From Algoriphagus ratkowskyi (GTDB lineage Bacteria; Bacteroidota; Bacteroidia; Cytophagales; Cyclobacteriaceae): a DNA stretch of 64,000 bases. The position numbers and the translations under genes were made by a program. The stretch covers positions 242,760-306,759 of the forward strand of contig NZ_MSSV01000008.1 in the NCBI RefSeq assembly GCF_002150505.1. The letters run 5' to 3'. This document shows, one piece after another, positions 25,069 to 34,603 of this stretch (within the stretch, counting starts at the first letter, position 1; each line of letters starts with the position of its first letter). A model generated the notes under the pieces. It made no database searches. It was not told the DNA's origin and saw only the letters and a list, made by a program, of their open reading frames with translations.

Positions 25069-26346
25069 ATGAAACTTACTCTCGACCAAATAAATGATCA
25101 TAATAATTCTCAAAGTGCTGAGCACAGCATAAACTTCGACTTCCTTGCCGAAAGCCTAGACAAAAAAGGAAATAATGTAGAAGAACTGATTTCAAAGCTT
25201 CAAGCCTTGCAAATCGCGATTCCAAGTTGGGCGCTGGGAACAGGTGGAACACGATTTGGTAGATTCTCTGGAGGTGGAGAACCAGCCACTTTAGTTCAAA
25301 AAATCCAGGATGTTGGAATACTTCATGCGCTGAATCAATCCAGCAATGCCGTTTCACTGCATATTCCATGGGATATTCCAGGTGATTACCAAGCGATTAA
25401 AGAGAGTGCATCAGAAGTTGGAATCGGCTTCGATGCCGTGAACTCCAATACATTTCAGGATCAAGAAAACCAAGCACGAAGTTATAAATTCGGCTCATTG
25501 GCTAATTCAGAAGCTGCCGTGCGTGAGCTAGCAGTGGAGCATAATAAGCAGGTAATAGAGATTGGAAAGAAATTGGGATCCAAAGCATTAACCGTTTGGC
25601 TGGCTGATGGAAGTAGTTTCCCTGGCCAGCATAGCTTGAGAAAAGCGCTTGAAAACACACACTTATCACTACAAGAAATCTATAAGGATGTACCGGAAGA
25701 CTGGAAACTTCTGATTGAATACAAACCTTATGAGCCGCACTTCTATAGCACAGTGATTCAGGATTGGGGAACATCATTCCTATTGGCAAATAAGCTTGGT
25801 AAAAAAGCCTACACTCTCGTAGATCTTGGCCATCACCTGCCAAATACTAATATTGAGCAGATAGTCGCAACATTGATGACAGAAGGAAAATTAGGAGGAT
25901 TTCACTTCAATGATTCCAAATATGGTGATGACGATTTGACTGTGGGAAGTGTAAAACCATATCAGTTATTCCTGATTTTTCAGGAACTTGTAAAAGGTTT
26001 TGATGAGACGAACAATCCTCCTCTTTCGTGGATGATCGACGCAAGTCATAATTTAAAAGATCCCATGGAAGACCTGATCCAATCTGTGTTGGCGATTAAA
26101 CTTGCCTACGCTCAAGCGCTTTTGGTAGATAGCAAATCTCTGGAAGCTGCCCAGGAAACTCATGACGTCGCTGGAGCACAGGAGATTTTGCAGGATGCTT
26201 ACAGAACTGATCTTCGTCCTTTACTTGCTGAAGCAACACGCAGATCCGGCGGAGCAATTGATCCAATCAAATCATTCAGATCACTTAAAGTAAGAGAAAC
26301 ATTGATTGAAGAAAGAGGCTTTAAATCAATCGCTTCTGGACTTTAA
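25069..26346 (+). CDS. rhaI: L-rhamnose isomerase, RhaI type
   Basis: A 425-residue TIM-barrel sugar isomerase of the Pseudomonas stutzeri type. Visible motifs: IPSWALGTGGTRFGRF, HIPWDIPGDY, LTVWLADGSSFPGQ, LLIEYKPYEPHFYST, TLVDLGHHLPNTNIEQ and FHFNDSKYGDDDL; Glu, Asp and His residues in these match the metal sites of the family. It converts L-rhamnose to L-rhamnulose. No rhamnulokinase, aldolase or lactaldehyde dehydrogenase follows; a terminator does, so the later steps must be encoded elsewhere. Confidence 0.92.
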   Translation: MKLTLDQINDHNNSQSAEHSINFDFLAESLDKKGNNVEELISKLQALQIAIPSWALGTGGTRFGRFSGGGEPATLVQKIQDVGILHALNQSSNAVSLHIPWDIPGDYQAIKESASEVGIGFDAVNSNTFQDQENQARSYKFGSLANSEAAVRELAVEHNKQVIEIGKKLGSKALTVWLADGSSFPGQHSLRKALENTHLSLQEIYKDVPEDWKLLIEYKPYEPHFYSTVIQDWGTSFLLANKLGKKAYTLVDLGHHLPNTNIEQIVATLMTEGKLGGFHFNDSKYGDDDLTVGSVKPYQLFLIFQELVKGFDETNNPPLSWMIDASHNLKDPMEDLIQSVLAIKLAYAQALLVDSKSLEAAQETHDVAGAQEILQDAYRTDLRPLLAEATRRSGGAIDPIKSFRSLKVRETLIEERGFKSIASGL

Positions 26347-26358
26347 TTTTCCTGACCT

Positions 26359-26396
26359 AACTTTTCCAAAACTTATAATTTTGGAAAAGTTTTTTT
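26359..26396 (+). terminator. Terminator after rhaI
   Basis: AACTTTTCCAAAA (26359-26371) pairs with TTTTGGAAAAGTT (26379-26391), followed by T residues to 26396. It starts 12 bases after the rhaI stop. Confidence 0.9.
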
Positions 26397-27223
26397 ACCT
26401 CTATCATCTGATGCTAGTTTCCTTGCAACTTTTTTTCGACTCAGGAAACAGCAGTATTCCTACTAAAATGAGGATTATCTACTCCGAAAAAAGAATAAAA
26501 AAAACCCGGCCGAAACCGGGTTCTGGGTGATGTGAACAACTTTTCACACATTCCTTATTTTGATGTAGCCACTAAAGGCAGCATCTGTTTCGGTATAAGG
26601 AGAACCGTAATTTTTTTATAAAACAATAAGATATTCCTCCGTCAACTTGTAATTTCCTGCTGGTTGACTTCTTAGTATTATTAAAATCAGATAAATTAAA
26701 ATTTGTCAAAATTTCCTACCTAAGCATCTTAAGCTATATTGGTTTAAGAGATGAATTATTAGTCGTACAATTTCAAATCCAAACCCTGTGAATTTCTAAT
26801 TTTTAAACTGGAATACCATAAAATTAGTTCAACAGGTAATAAAAGGAGCTAAACTATAATCTAGATTTTTAATGTAAATCATCAAAATTAAATTCGCTTA
26901 AATTTAAACATCTGATAAATTTTCAGAACAAGATTTTGCTTTCCAATTATTATTACTCTGCTTGCATAACAATATATCTCAAATATTTTGCCATTCTTTT
27001 TAGAATTCCAATTCCTTGACCTATATCAATATAAAATCTTATTGTGTACTATGTAAATGAGTTTAATTGGTAAAAGCCAACCTAATAAAATCGGGTTAAT
27101 AACTTTATTTCACTTGCAAATTTTTCCTTAAAAAGCACCCAAAGAGACAAAATATTAACTCATCTTTAAAAGTTAAAACGATATTAGCTTAGTTGAATAT
27201 ACTCGTATAAAAAATTTATAAAT
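26397..27223. other. Long AT-rich intergenic region with an orphan terminator and a coding remnant
   Basis: About 830 bases hold no complete gene. On the minus strand, bases 26544-26609 read YGSPYTETDAAFSGYIKIRN V then stop, which looks like a true protein C-terminus, but the frame is closed again within three codons upstream. The minus-strand terminator at 26497-26522 follows it. From 26620 to 27223 the DNA is very AT-rich with no structure I can name. Confidence 0.45.
26497..26522 (-). terminator. Orphan terminator on the minus strand
   Basis: Read on the minus strand, AACCCGG pairs with CCGGGTT (26516-26522 with 26503-26509) and is followed by eight T residues. No intact minus-strand gene lies upstream of it, so its gene seems to be lost. 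It could serve a small RNA instead. Confidence 0.75.
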
Positions 27224-27550
27224 ATGATCGCTGCCACTCCAAATCCTCCTTATTACGCTGTGATATTTTCTAGTGTCCGTACAGAATTCGAGGAAGGATA
27301 TGCCGAAACAGCAGAAGAAATGGTCCGACTAGCTGAGGAGCAAGAAGGTTATTTAGGCTATGAAAGTGTACGGGATGGTCTTGGGATTACAGTAAGTTAC
27401 TGGGCAAGTCTAGATGCGATTCGAAACTGGAAGCAGCAAACTGATCATCAAGTCGCTCAAAAATTGGGACGAGCAAATTGGTACGCGGCTTACAAAACCA
27501 GAATTTGTAAGGTGGAGCGTGACTATGAATTTTTTGAGTCTGAGAAGTGA
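27224..27550 (+). CDS. Antibiotic biosynthesis monooxygenase (ABM) family protein (108 aa)
   Basis: The protein has the ABM ferredoxin-like fold pattern: YYAVIFSSVRTE, a middle segment ETAEEMVRLAEEQEGYLGYE, and VSYWASLDAIRNWKQ. Members act as small cofactor-free monooxygenases or stress-related heme-binding proteins. ATG 27224 follows an AT-rich region and is the only sensible start. The gene is alone between an intergenic region and a convergent gene. Substrate unknown. Confidence 0.85.
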   Translation: MIAATPNPPYYAVIFSSVRTEFEEGYAETAEEMVRLAEEQEGYLGYESVRDGLGITVSYWASLDAIRNWKQQTDHQVAQKLGRANWYAAYKTRICKVERDYEFFESEK

Positions 27551-27617
27551 TTACTTAATTCTGGCTTTCGTCAGCTTTTTTACAAAATATTCATTCCTTT
27601 TATTGAAAGCATATCAA

Positions 27618-27653
27618 AAAAAAAAGTTCAGGATCATATACCCTGAACTTTTC
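27618..27653. terminator. Bidirectional terminator between convergent genes
   Basis: AAGTTCAGG pairs with CCTGAACTT within 27624-27650, preceded by a run of A and followed by TTTT, so it can act for the ABM gene and for the minus-strand gene at 27686. Confidence 0.85.
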
Positions 27654-27685
27654 TAAAATCTTATGTCTTAAGTCTAACTACTTTT

Positions 27686-28258
27686 TTAAAAAGCATATCC
27701 AAAACCTACTCCTCCATACAAAGGCCAAAATCCATTGTTATTAAAAATTGGGTTGATATTAATCTTCCAGGTAAAACCTCCATCAACAGGCACTCTTCTA
27801 TACCCAAAATTCATCGTTCCCATAATACTTGGAGAACTATCTACGTCAAGGATAAAACTGTAAGGATAAGATTCATACGTATTACATGTCGACATCCCAG
27901 TATTTGGATCATATGTACTATCAATGCAGTATCTATTTTTGTTCTCATCAAAAGCAAAAAAAGTTGCTCCCAAACCGATTTCAAAGTAATGTGGCCCTTT
28001 TCCCATTAGTCTATTTACCATGACTGGCAAGGAGAAAAATGATTCATTGTTCGTTGTATAGCCTCCAAAACCAACTCTCATACCCCAAGTGTCCATACGG
28101 GTTTTGTCAAAGCGGAAGTCATAATTAAAGCTATAAGGCAAGCCAGCTCCCCCTAATTCTACGAAAACTGATTGAGTTGGCACTTTTGTTTGTGTCTCTT
28201 GAGCCAATACTAGTTGGCTGGTGACTAGCAATAAGATTCCAAGGAATAAAGCTTTCAT
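27686..28258 (-). CDS. Small outer-membrane beta-barrel-like protein (190 aa)
   Basis: A signal peptide (residues 1-19, ending LVLAQE) is followed by alternating polar and aromatic residues, Gly/Tyr-rich segments and a terminal Phe (GVGFGYAF), the signature of a small beta-barrel inserted by the BAM machinery. Two Cys residues (near RYCIDS and STCNTY) could form a disulfide. Function unknown. It is single and converges on the ABM gene. Confidence 0.75.
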   Translation of the reverse strand: MKALFLGILLLVTSQLVLAQETQTKVPTQSVFVELGGAGLPYSFNYDFRFDKTRMDTWGMRVGFGGYTTNNESFFSLPVMVNRLMGKGPHYFEIGLGATFFAFDENKNRYCIDSTYDPNTGMSTCNTYESYPYSFILDVDSSPSIMGTMNFGYRRVPVDGGFTWKININPIFNNNGFWPLYGGVGFGYAF

Positions 28259-28388
28259 AAGTGTTGGTTTAAGATTTATTAATACGAATTAACGCTATTT
28301 CAACTAAAATGATGTTTACATTTCAATATATTTTATAGCTAAACCAATTTTAGAATTATCCATAACTTTACTTCTTAATTAGAAACCA

Positions 28389-29447
28389 ATGCTAAGAAAG
28401 ATATTCTTGGGAATATTTGCATCTGCGATGATCCTCGCAATTGTTTACATGCTGGGACCAAAAGTAGCACATCAAGAAATTACCATCGAATTCCCTCAGG
28501 TACCGACTCGACTTGCTGAATTACAAGATTATGTGCACCAACGAGAAGACACTGTAATTGGCTTAAAACCAGGAAATGAAGCTTATATCGTCTGGGCGGA
28601 CAGTATGAATAAGCGCAAAACTCCCTACTCTATTGTATACATTCATGGATTTGGAGCTAGTCCTATGGAAGGAGATCCAGTTCACAGATTCTTGGCTGCG
28701 CATTTTGGCGCAAATCTATTTGTAACCAGATTGCCTGAACATGGAATCAAGCGTAAAAATGGGATGGAATACATGACCGCACAAATTCTAGCCAATGCTG
28801 CAGGCGAGGCATATCAAATCGGAAAAAGTCTAGGTGATGAGGTGATTGTAGTAGGGACATCCATGGGTGGAGCTTTGACGCTATTGTTAGCAAGCCAGCA
28901 ACCAGACATTAAAGCAGTAGCAGTTTATTCGCCAGCGATTAGGGATTATGGAGAAGGATTAGGCATTATTTTTAATCCGTGGATGGAACAAATTATGGAG
29001 AAGACTGCTATGAAAAAATTGGCCTATCAGCCACGTGAGGGTGAAAAAGCGATGTATTGGTCAGAAGATTACAACATCAAAGCGTATGAAAGTCTAGGCA
29101 TCATTATGTACAGCAATATGAATGAAAGCACCTTTAAGAAAATAAATCAACCACTTTTTCTAGGATATTACTATAAGGATAACGAACATCAAGACAAGGT
29201 CGTATCGGTACCGAAGATGATGGAAATGTATCAGCAGATCTCTACGCCAAATGACATGAAGCGAGAAAAAGCATTCCCGAAGTCTGGTAATCATGTGATC
29301 GGAAGCTCTATCACCTCTGATGATTGGGAAGGAGTTCTTTTTAGCACTATTGACTTTTTAGAAAATATAGTTAAGATCCCTGCTAAGCTTGAATTACAAG
29401 AAAAATTTGAGGATTTAATCCAAGTTCAGGAATTACTAGAAAAATAG
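28389..29447 (+). CDS. Alpha/beta hydrolase with an N-terminal membrane anchor (352 aa)
   Basis: An N-terminal hydrophobic segment (IFASAMILAIVYMLG) suggests membrane anchoring or a signal. The hydrolase core follows: the oxyanion segment SIVYIHGFGASPMEG and the nucleophile elbow GTSMGG with Ser 158. A C-terminal segment SGNHVIG carries the probable catalytic His. This organisation fits esterases or lipases acting at the envelope. Substrate cannot be named. Confidence 0.85.
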   Translation: MLRKIFLGIFASAMILAIVYMLGPKVAHQEITIEFPQVPTRLAELQDYVHQREDTVIGLKPGNEAYIVWADSMNKRKTPYSIVYIHGFGASPMEGDPVHRFLAAHFGANLFVTRLPEHGIKRKNGMEYMTAQILANAAGEAYQIGKSLGDEVIVVGTSMGGALTLLLASQQPDIKAVAVYSPAIRDYGEGLGIIFNPWMEQIMEKTAMKKLAYQPREGEKAMYWSEDYNIKAYESLGIIMYSNMNESTFKKINQPLFLGYYYKDNEHQDKVVSVPKMMEMYQQISTPNDMKREKAFPKSGNHVIGSSITSDDWEGVLFSTIDFLENIVKIPAKLELQEKFEDLIQVQELLEK

Positions 29448-29454
29448 AAAATAA

Positions 29455-29484
29455 AGAAGACCAAGCAATAACACTTGGTCTTCT
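29455..29484. terminator. Bidirectional terminator between convergent genes
   Basis: AGAAGACCAAG (29455-29465) pairs with CTTGGTCTTCT (29474-29484). It lies in the 44 bases between the stop codons of the hydrolase and the minus-strand esterase. Confidence 0.8.
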
Positions 29485-29491
29485 AGATGAT

Positions 29492-31393
29492 TTACTCAAA
29501 CTCCACTCTGAATGGTTCAGCTGGTAAATTAAGATTATTTACCAAGTTGACTTCAGGATTATCAGCCCAAGCGTAACGTATTTCCCCAACTTCCATTCCT
29601 TCCGGAAGACTAATTTTTACGGTTTGCTTATCCACAATTGAAGCTGAAACTTGCTCAAAATCAACTTTTTCATTTCCTACAATAAATCCCTTTACTGCAT
29701 CTCCGGAAAGTAACTTTAGGCCTTCTCCAGTAGATTTATATTTGATTATCAATTCATTTCCCTGTCTATAAAGCGAATCAACTTGGGGTCCAGAAACTAG
29801 AATTTTCTCTTCAAAAGCAACTTTTCTAGCCTGTAGCCATAGTCGTTCTCCAACATCTTTTTTGTTTTTAGGATGAATATCTCCTTCTTCCCCAATGTCG
29901 ATGATTGTTGCCATTCCAGTTTTTGGAAGTTCTAGTGTCTGAGTTTGCGCTTCTCTTAAAAACGCCCAATTACTATCTGCTTGAACTTCTTTACGTTCCA
30001 TATAATTTGCCAATTGCACGAACAGAAATGGAAAATTGCCTAATCCCCAAGCTTCCCTCCAGTTGGTAATCATAGTAGCAAAAAGTGTCTTATACTCTTC
30101 GTGACGACCTGCATTACTTTCTCCCTGATACCAGATAGCGCCTTTGATCGTATAATTGGTGAGAGGTACAATCATTGCGTTGTACATCATTCCAGGCATC
30201 CAATTGAAGTATTCTACTTTTGGCAGGTGAGGCTCAACTGTAGTATTGGAATATGTCCAAGTCCCTTCCAGCGATATTTTATTACCAGCTTCTAGCAAAT
30301 ACATTTCGTCAGATTGACCAATGCTTGGCTTATTATTCCAAGTGTTAATCGCTCGAATAGTCAACACATTCACTCCGGTCAGGAGAATCTTCGATGGAAT
30401 CATCAGTTCTGACAAAGTTGATCCCCAGTCTTTATAGTGCAACAATTGTCCATTCAGATATACATATGCCATTTGATCGATAGTTGGCAAATGAAGCCTT
30501 ACGTCGTCAGTTGTTGTAAGAGTGAATTTTTTGCGAACCCAAGCAATATGCTGCAAGGGATTTGCCTGAGGCAGATTAATTTTTCTCCACTTAGAATCAT
30601 CGTAGCTAAGAGCTGCCACATTCATTGCCGTAAGCGAATCAGGTTTGCTTACCATAGAATCGCGCATTTGCCGGTTCGAATCATTCTCTTTCAACTTAGC
30701 TTCCCAACGCTCATTGTTTTCAATCACATCTTTCGCTTGCTTGCTGAATGAACCTTCCATTTCCGCCAAAATCTCAGCATCAGTCCATCCTTCCACGGGG
30801 GTTCCTCCCCAATTAGATTCTATGATCCCTACTGGCACTTTCTTTTCCTCATTATTTCGCTTCGCAAAAAACCAGGCCACCGCTGAGAATTCCTTTAAAT
30901 TAACCGAATCTGCAACTTTCCACTCACCTCCTACCACATCGTCTAGCTTCACTGCGCTATAGGAATTTGGAACCTTAAAAAAACGAATCTGAGGATTTCC
31001 GCCTGCTAAAAATTCTTTTTCTGCACCTATCACCTGTGATTTCAATCGCCATTCCATATTGGATTGACCACCGGCCACCCAGACATCTCCGATGTACACA
31101 TCATTGATTTTTTTCCGGTTCACTTCCAATATGAATGGACCTCCAGCAGGTAATTTGGGTAATTTGAGTATCCATGTGCTATCTTCTTCTATCGTTCCAC
31201 TTGTAATCGCTCCAGCTAAACTTACGCGTACATTTTCACCTGGAATACCACGCCCCCAGAATGAAATCGTGGCGTCACGCTGCAAAACCATTCCCTCACC
31301 AAAAAGCTTAGGCAAGGTAACTTCCGAGTCAAATTTTGAGGACCCACAAGAAAAGAGAATAAGAAGAGCAAATAGTTTCCAGGTATGTTTCAT
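29492..31393 (-). CDS. Sialate O-acetylesterase-like carbohydrate esterase, lipoprotein (633 aa)
   Basis: The N-terminal signal ends in a lipobox (LILFSC), so the protein is a lipoprotein. The SGNH-type catalytic Ser motif GGQSNMEW, the block IWYQGESNAGRHEEY, and a later DIGEEGDIHPKNK with Asp and His complete the sialate O-acetylesterase family pattern. The region between carries a jelly-roll-like segment. Family members deacetylate sialic acid or, in plant-polysaccharide users, acetylated xylan. Its place 340 bases downstream of xylA favours xylan side-chain removal, but a terminator separates the two. Confidence 0.88.
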   Translation of the reverse strand: MKHTWKLFALLILFSCGSSKFDSEVTLPKLFGEGMVLQRDATISFWGRGIPGENVRVSLAGAITSGTIEEDSTWILKLPKLPAGGPFILEVNRKKINDVYIGDVWVAGGQSNMEWRLKSQVIGAEKEFLAGGNPQIRFFKVPNSYSAVKLDDVVGGEWKVADSVNLKEFSAVAWFFAKRNNEEKKVPVGIIESNWGGTPVEGWTDAEILAEMEGSFSKQAKDVIENNERWEAKLKENDSNRQMRDSMVSKPDSLTAMNVAALSYDDSKWRKINLPQANPLQHIAWVRKKFTLTTTDDVRLHLPTIDQMAYVYLNGQLLHYKDWGSTLSELMIPSKILLTGVNVLTIRAINTWNNKPSIGQSDEMYLLEAGNKISLEGTWTYSNTTVEPHLPKVEYFNWMPGMMYNAMIVPLTNYTIKGAIWYQGESNAGRHEEYKTLFATMITNWREAWGLGNFPFLFVQLANYMERKEVQADSNWAFLREAQTQTLELPKTGMATIIDIGEEGDIHPKNKKDVGERLWLQARKVAFEEKILVSGPQVDSLYRQGNELIIKYKSTGEGLKLLSGDAVKGFIVGNEKVDFEQVSASIVDKQTVKISLPEGMEVGEIRYAWADNPEVNLVNNLNLPAEPFRVEFE

Positions 31394-31673
31394 AGGACTT
31401 GGTTAATTCCAATGGGAAATTGCCTAAAAAATCTGGAACATCTAAACTTAAATATGACTATCCACATCAATAGCATTACTTGAGTTAAATTAGATTGAGT
31501 TTGATCAAAATCTACCTTAGCCAGAGACTTAATAGTTTTAGCTTCTCAGCTGGTCTTATTACTCTATTTTAATGTTTTTAGATAGACAACTGTAATCAAT
31601 TATCTGGAAAATCGGAAGTCACAAACATCTTCTCTCCAAACAATATTTATTAGGACACAACTCACTAATAACA

Positions 31674-31709
31674 AAAAAAGTCCGATTGATGTATATCAAC
31701 CGGACTTCC
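31674..31709 (-). terminator. Terminator after xylA
   Basis: On the minus strand AAGTCCGGTTGAT pairs with ATCAATCGGACTT around a short loop and is followed by TTTTTTT (plus-strand A-run at 31674-31679). It lies 23 bases after the xylA stop. Confidence 0.9.
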
Positions 31710-31731
31710 AAATACTATTTATTAATGAGAT

Positions 31732-33045
31732 CTAGATGTATCTGTTCAATAGGTTCTCAAAGTACTCTTGCTTACCGCTAGTCTGAATTGGTTCACCAAC
31801 CTCAGCAGCGAGGTTTCTCAACTCTTCAAGTGTCAGACTTCCTGTCTCGAAGGACTTCCCTTTTCCAGAATCGAAACTCGCATAGCGATTCTTTCTTCTC
31901 TCAAGGTAATCTGATTTGTCCAAAATATCCTGAGCGATCAGCATACCTCTAGCAAAAGCATCCATACTGCCGATGTGCGCCAAGAATAAATCATCCATGT
32001 CCGTTGAGTTTCTTCTGATTTTTGCGTCAAAATTAACTCCACCACCTTGAATACCAGCTGAAGTCAAGATCACCAACATCGCTTCGGTCATTTCTTGCAA
32101 GTTCATCGCGAACTGATCCGTATCCCATCCATTTTGGTAATCCCCTCTATTCGCATCGATACTTCCAAGCATTCCTGCATCAGCACATACTTGTAATTCA
32201 TGCTGGAAAGTGTGACCTGCCAATGTTGCGTGGTTTACTTCAATATTCAGTTTGAAATCCTTATCCAAACCATGCTGTCTCAAAAAGCCAATAACCGTAG
32301 CAGCATCGTAATCATACTGATGCTTAGTTGGCTCCATTGGCTTTGGCTCAATGAAGAAGGTTCCTTTGAAACCATTCTTTCTAGCGTAGTCACGAGCCAA
32401 GGTTAAAAATTGAGCTAGGTGCTCGGTCTCACGCTTCATGTCTGTATTCAATAATGACATGTAGCCTTCACGACCGCCCCAGAACACATAATTTTCACCA
32501 CCTAGTTTAATGGTAGCATCTATTGCATTTTTTACTTGCGCACCTGCCCAAGCTACTACATTCATATCTGGGTTGGTTGAAGCTCCATTCATGTAGCGAG
32601 GATTGCTAAATACGTTTGCAGTTCCCCAAAGTAATTTTACTCCTGACTCTGCTTGCTTTTCCTTAGCATAGTCAGTGATGATCTGCATTCTTTTCTCGTA
32701 CTCACCAAGGCTAGATCCTTCGTCAATCAGATCAATATCATGGAAACAATAAAAAGGGGATCCAATTTTAGTGATGAATTCAAAAGCCGCATCCATCTTG
32801 TCTTTTGCTCTCTGAATAGGATCTGCAGCTGAGTCCCAAGGATGAACAATAGTACCAGGACCGAATGGATCGCCACCATTTCCACAGAAGGAATGCCAGT
32901 ATGCAATAGAAAATTTGAAGTGCTCCTTCATGGTTTTTCCTGCGATCATACGATTTTCATCATAGAACCTAAAAGCCATTGGATTATCACTGTCTTTACC
33001 TTCGAAGGGTATTTTATCGATTGAGGGGAAATAAGTTTTTGACAT
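31732..33045 (-). CDS. xylA: D-xylose isomerase
   Basis: The 437-residue protein matches class II xylose isomerases along its length: [37 protein letters not shown] [46 protein letters not shown] and [17 protein letters not shown]. The His, Glu and Asp metal and catalytic residues in these blocks are present. It turns D-xylose into D-xylulose, which xylulokinase then phosphorylates. It is the third gene of the operon, 43 bases after xylB. Confidence 0.97.
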   Translation of the reverse strand: MSKTYFPSIDKIPFEGKDSDNPMAFRFYDENRMIAGKTMKEHFKFSIAYWHSFCGNGGDPFGPGTIVHPWDSAADPIQRAKDKMDAAFEFITKIGSPFYCFHDIDLIDEGSSLGEYEKRMQIITDYAKEKQAESGVKLLWGTANVFSNPRYMNGASTNPDMNVVAWAGAQVKNAIDATIKLGGENYVFWGGREGYMSLLNTDMKRETEHLAQFLTLARDYARKNGFKGTFFIEPKPMEPTKHQYDYDAATVIGFLRQHGLDKDFKLNIEVNHATLAGHTFQHELQVCADAGMLGSIDANRGDYQNGWDTDQFAMNLQEMTEAMLVILTSAGIQGGGVNFDAKIRRNSTDMDDLFLAHIGSMDAFARGMLIAQDILDKSDYLERRKNRYASFDSGKGKSFETGSLTLEELRNLAAEVGEPIQTSGKQEYFENLLNRYI

Positions 33046-33088
33046 GTTTACTTTGGTTTATCTGTTTATTTATAGGTCTGAAATTCGA

Positions 33089-34591
33089 TTATAAATTCAT
33101 TTTTTGTACTGATTCCAAATGATTTTTCCAATTCAAATATACTTCTTCATAGGGATCATAAAATTGCTCATTTGGTTCTATGGTTTCTAGCAAAGATAAG
33201 CCAACAAATGCTTCTGACTCACTGGCAAAAACACCAGCACCAATTCCTGCTCCCCTAGCGGCGCCTTGTGCTCCGTCTGTGTCGTACAATTCTAGCACTA
33301 CCTTATTCATATGAACAAAAGTTTTGCGAAAAACTGGACTCAGAAACATGTTTGCCTTACCTGCTTTGACAGTCTTGAGATCTAATCCCATTTCCTGCAT
33401 GATACGAAATCCATACGTAAGTGCTGATACGATTCCTTCTTGTGCAGAACGGATCATGTGACGCTTATCGTGCTTTAGAAGATTCAATCCAAGCATATGA
33501 GCTCCCACATGTTGATTTTGCATTATACGCTCCGAACCATTGCCAAAAGGAATAAAAGTCAAGCCTTCAGATCCTATTGGCGCAGACCCACCCAGGTTAT
33601 TCATTTCATCGTATTCGATGTGTGCTGCCCCCATGATTTTCTTCAGCCAGCTATTCAAGATACCTGTTCCATTTACACAAAGTAAAACTCCATACGAAGG
33701 ATTATTCTCGGTATGGTTTACGTGCACAAAAGTATTTACTCTGGACAAGGGGTCATGAAGCGGTTTATCAGCTACTCCATACACAGTGCCAGATGTACCC
33801 GCTGTCGTGGCTAGTTCTCCCGGCTTTAATACTTGAAGTGAAAAGGCATTATTTGGCTGGTCACCAGCGCGGTATGAAATAGGAATCCCTTCTTCCAATC
33901 CCGTGACTTCAGATGCCAAAGCAGATACTCTTCCTTGGATAGAATAAGAGGGAACCACTTCGGGAATCCAAGATTTTGAAATATGATAATTGTCCAGCAC
34001 CTTATCACTCAAGGCATTTTTCTTAAAATCCCATAAGATACTTTCAGATAGGCCAGTTTCGGATGTGCAAATCTCCCCGCTCAATCTCATTGCAATGAAA
34101 TCTCCGGGAAGCATCATTTTATGGATTTTGGAAGCTAAAGCAGGCTCATTTTCTATCACCCAACGGAGCTTTGAAGCAGTGAAATTTCCAGGAGAATTCA
34201 GCAAATTTTTCAGGCAATATTCTTCACCCAAATCTCTAAAAGCTTTTTCTCCAATACCTACAGCTCGACTATCGCACCAAATAATGGACGGTCTGAGGAC
34301 ATTTTGATCTTTGTCCACTAATACTAACCCATGCATTTGGTAAGCTATACCTATTCCTTTCAATTCGCCCTTCTTCACTGAAGTCTTGTTCAGTACATAG
34401 CGGATAGTGTGTTGCACATACTTCCACCAGGTCTCTGGATCCTGCTCTGCCCATCCTTTTTCAGGAGAATCTATAATCATTTCTTCATCAGGAAATCCTT
34501 TTGAAATGATAGACTTGCCTGAATCTGCATCAAGTAGAGAGGTTTTGACAGAGGAGCTTCCTATGTCAATTCCTAATAATAAACGTCTCAT
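33089..34591 (-). CDS. xylB: Xylulokinase
   Basis: A 500-residue FGGY-family kinase: phosphate-binding loop LLGIDIGSSSVKTSLLDA, substrate region WWKYVQHTIR and YQMHGLVLVD, ATP-binding TTAGTSGTVYG. It phosphorylates D-xylulose to feed the pentose phosphate pathway. The gene sits 12 bases after the symporter and before xylA. Length is normal. Confidence 0.95.
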   Translation of the reverse strand: MRRLLLGIDIGSSSVKTSLLDADSGKSIISKGFPDEEMIIDSPEKGWAEQDPETWWKYVQHTIRYVLNKTSVKKGELKGIGIAYQMHGLVLVDKDQNVLRPSIIWCDSRAVGIGEKAFRDLGEEYCLKNLLNSPGNFTASKLRWVIENEPALASKIHKMMLPGDFIAMRLSGEICTSETGLSESILWDFKKNALSDKVLDNYHISKSWIPEVVPSYSIQGRVSALASEVTGLEEGIPISYRAGDQPNNAFSLQVLKPGELATTAGTSGTVYGVADKPLHDPLSRVNTFVHVNHTENNPSYGVLLCVNGTGILNSWLKKIMGAAHIEYDEMNNLGGSAPIGSEGLTFIPFGNGSERIMQNQHVGAHMLGLNLLKHDKRHMIRSAQEGIVSALTYGFRIMQEMGLDLKTVKAGKANMFLSPVFRKTFVHMNKVVLELYDTDGAQGAARGAGIGAGVFASESEAFVGLSLLETIEPNEQFYDPYEEVYLNWKNHLESVQKMNL

Positions 34592-34603
34592 CTAAATTAA
34601 TTT

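Noticed and set aside
30645..30962. Plus-strand open frames opposite the acetylesterase gene
   Set aside because: They are shadows of the long minus-strand gene, whose motifs are clear.
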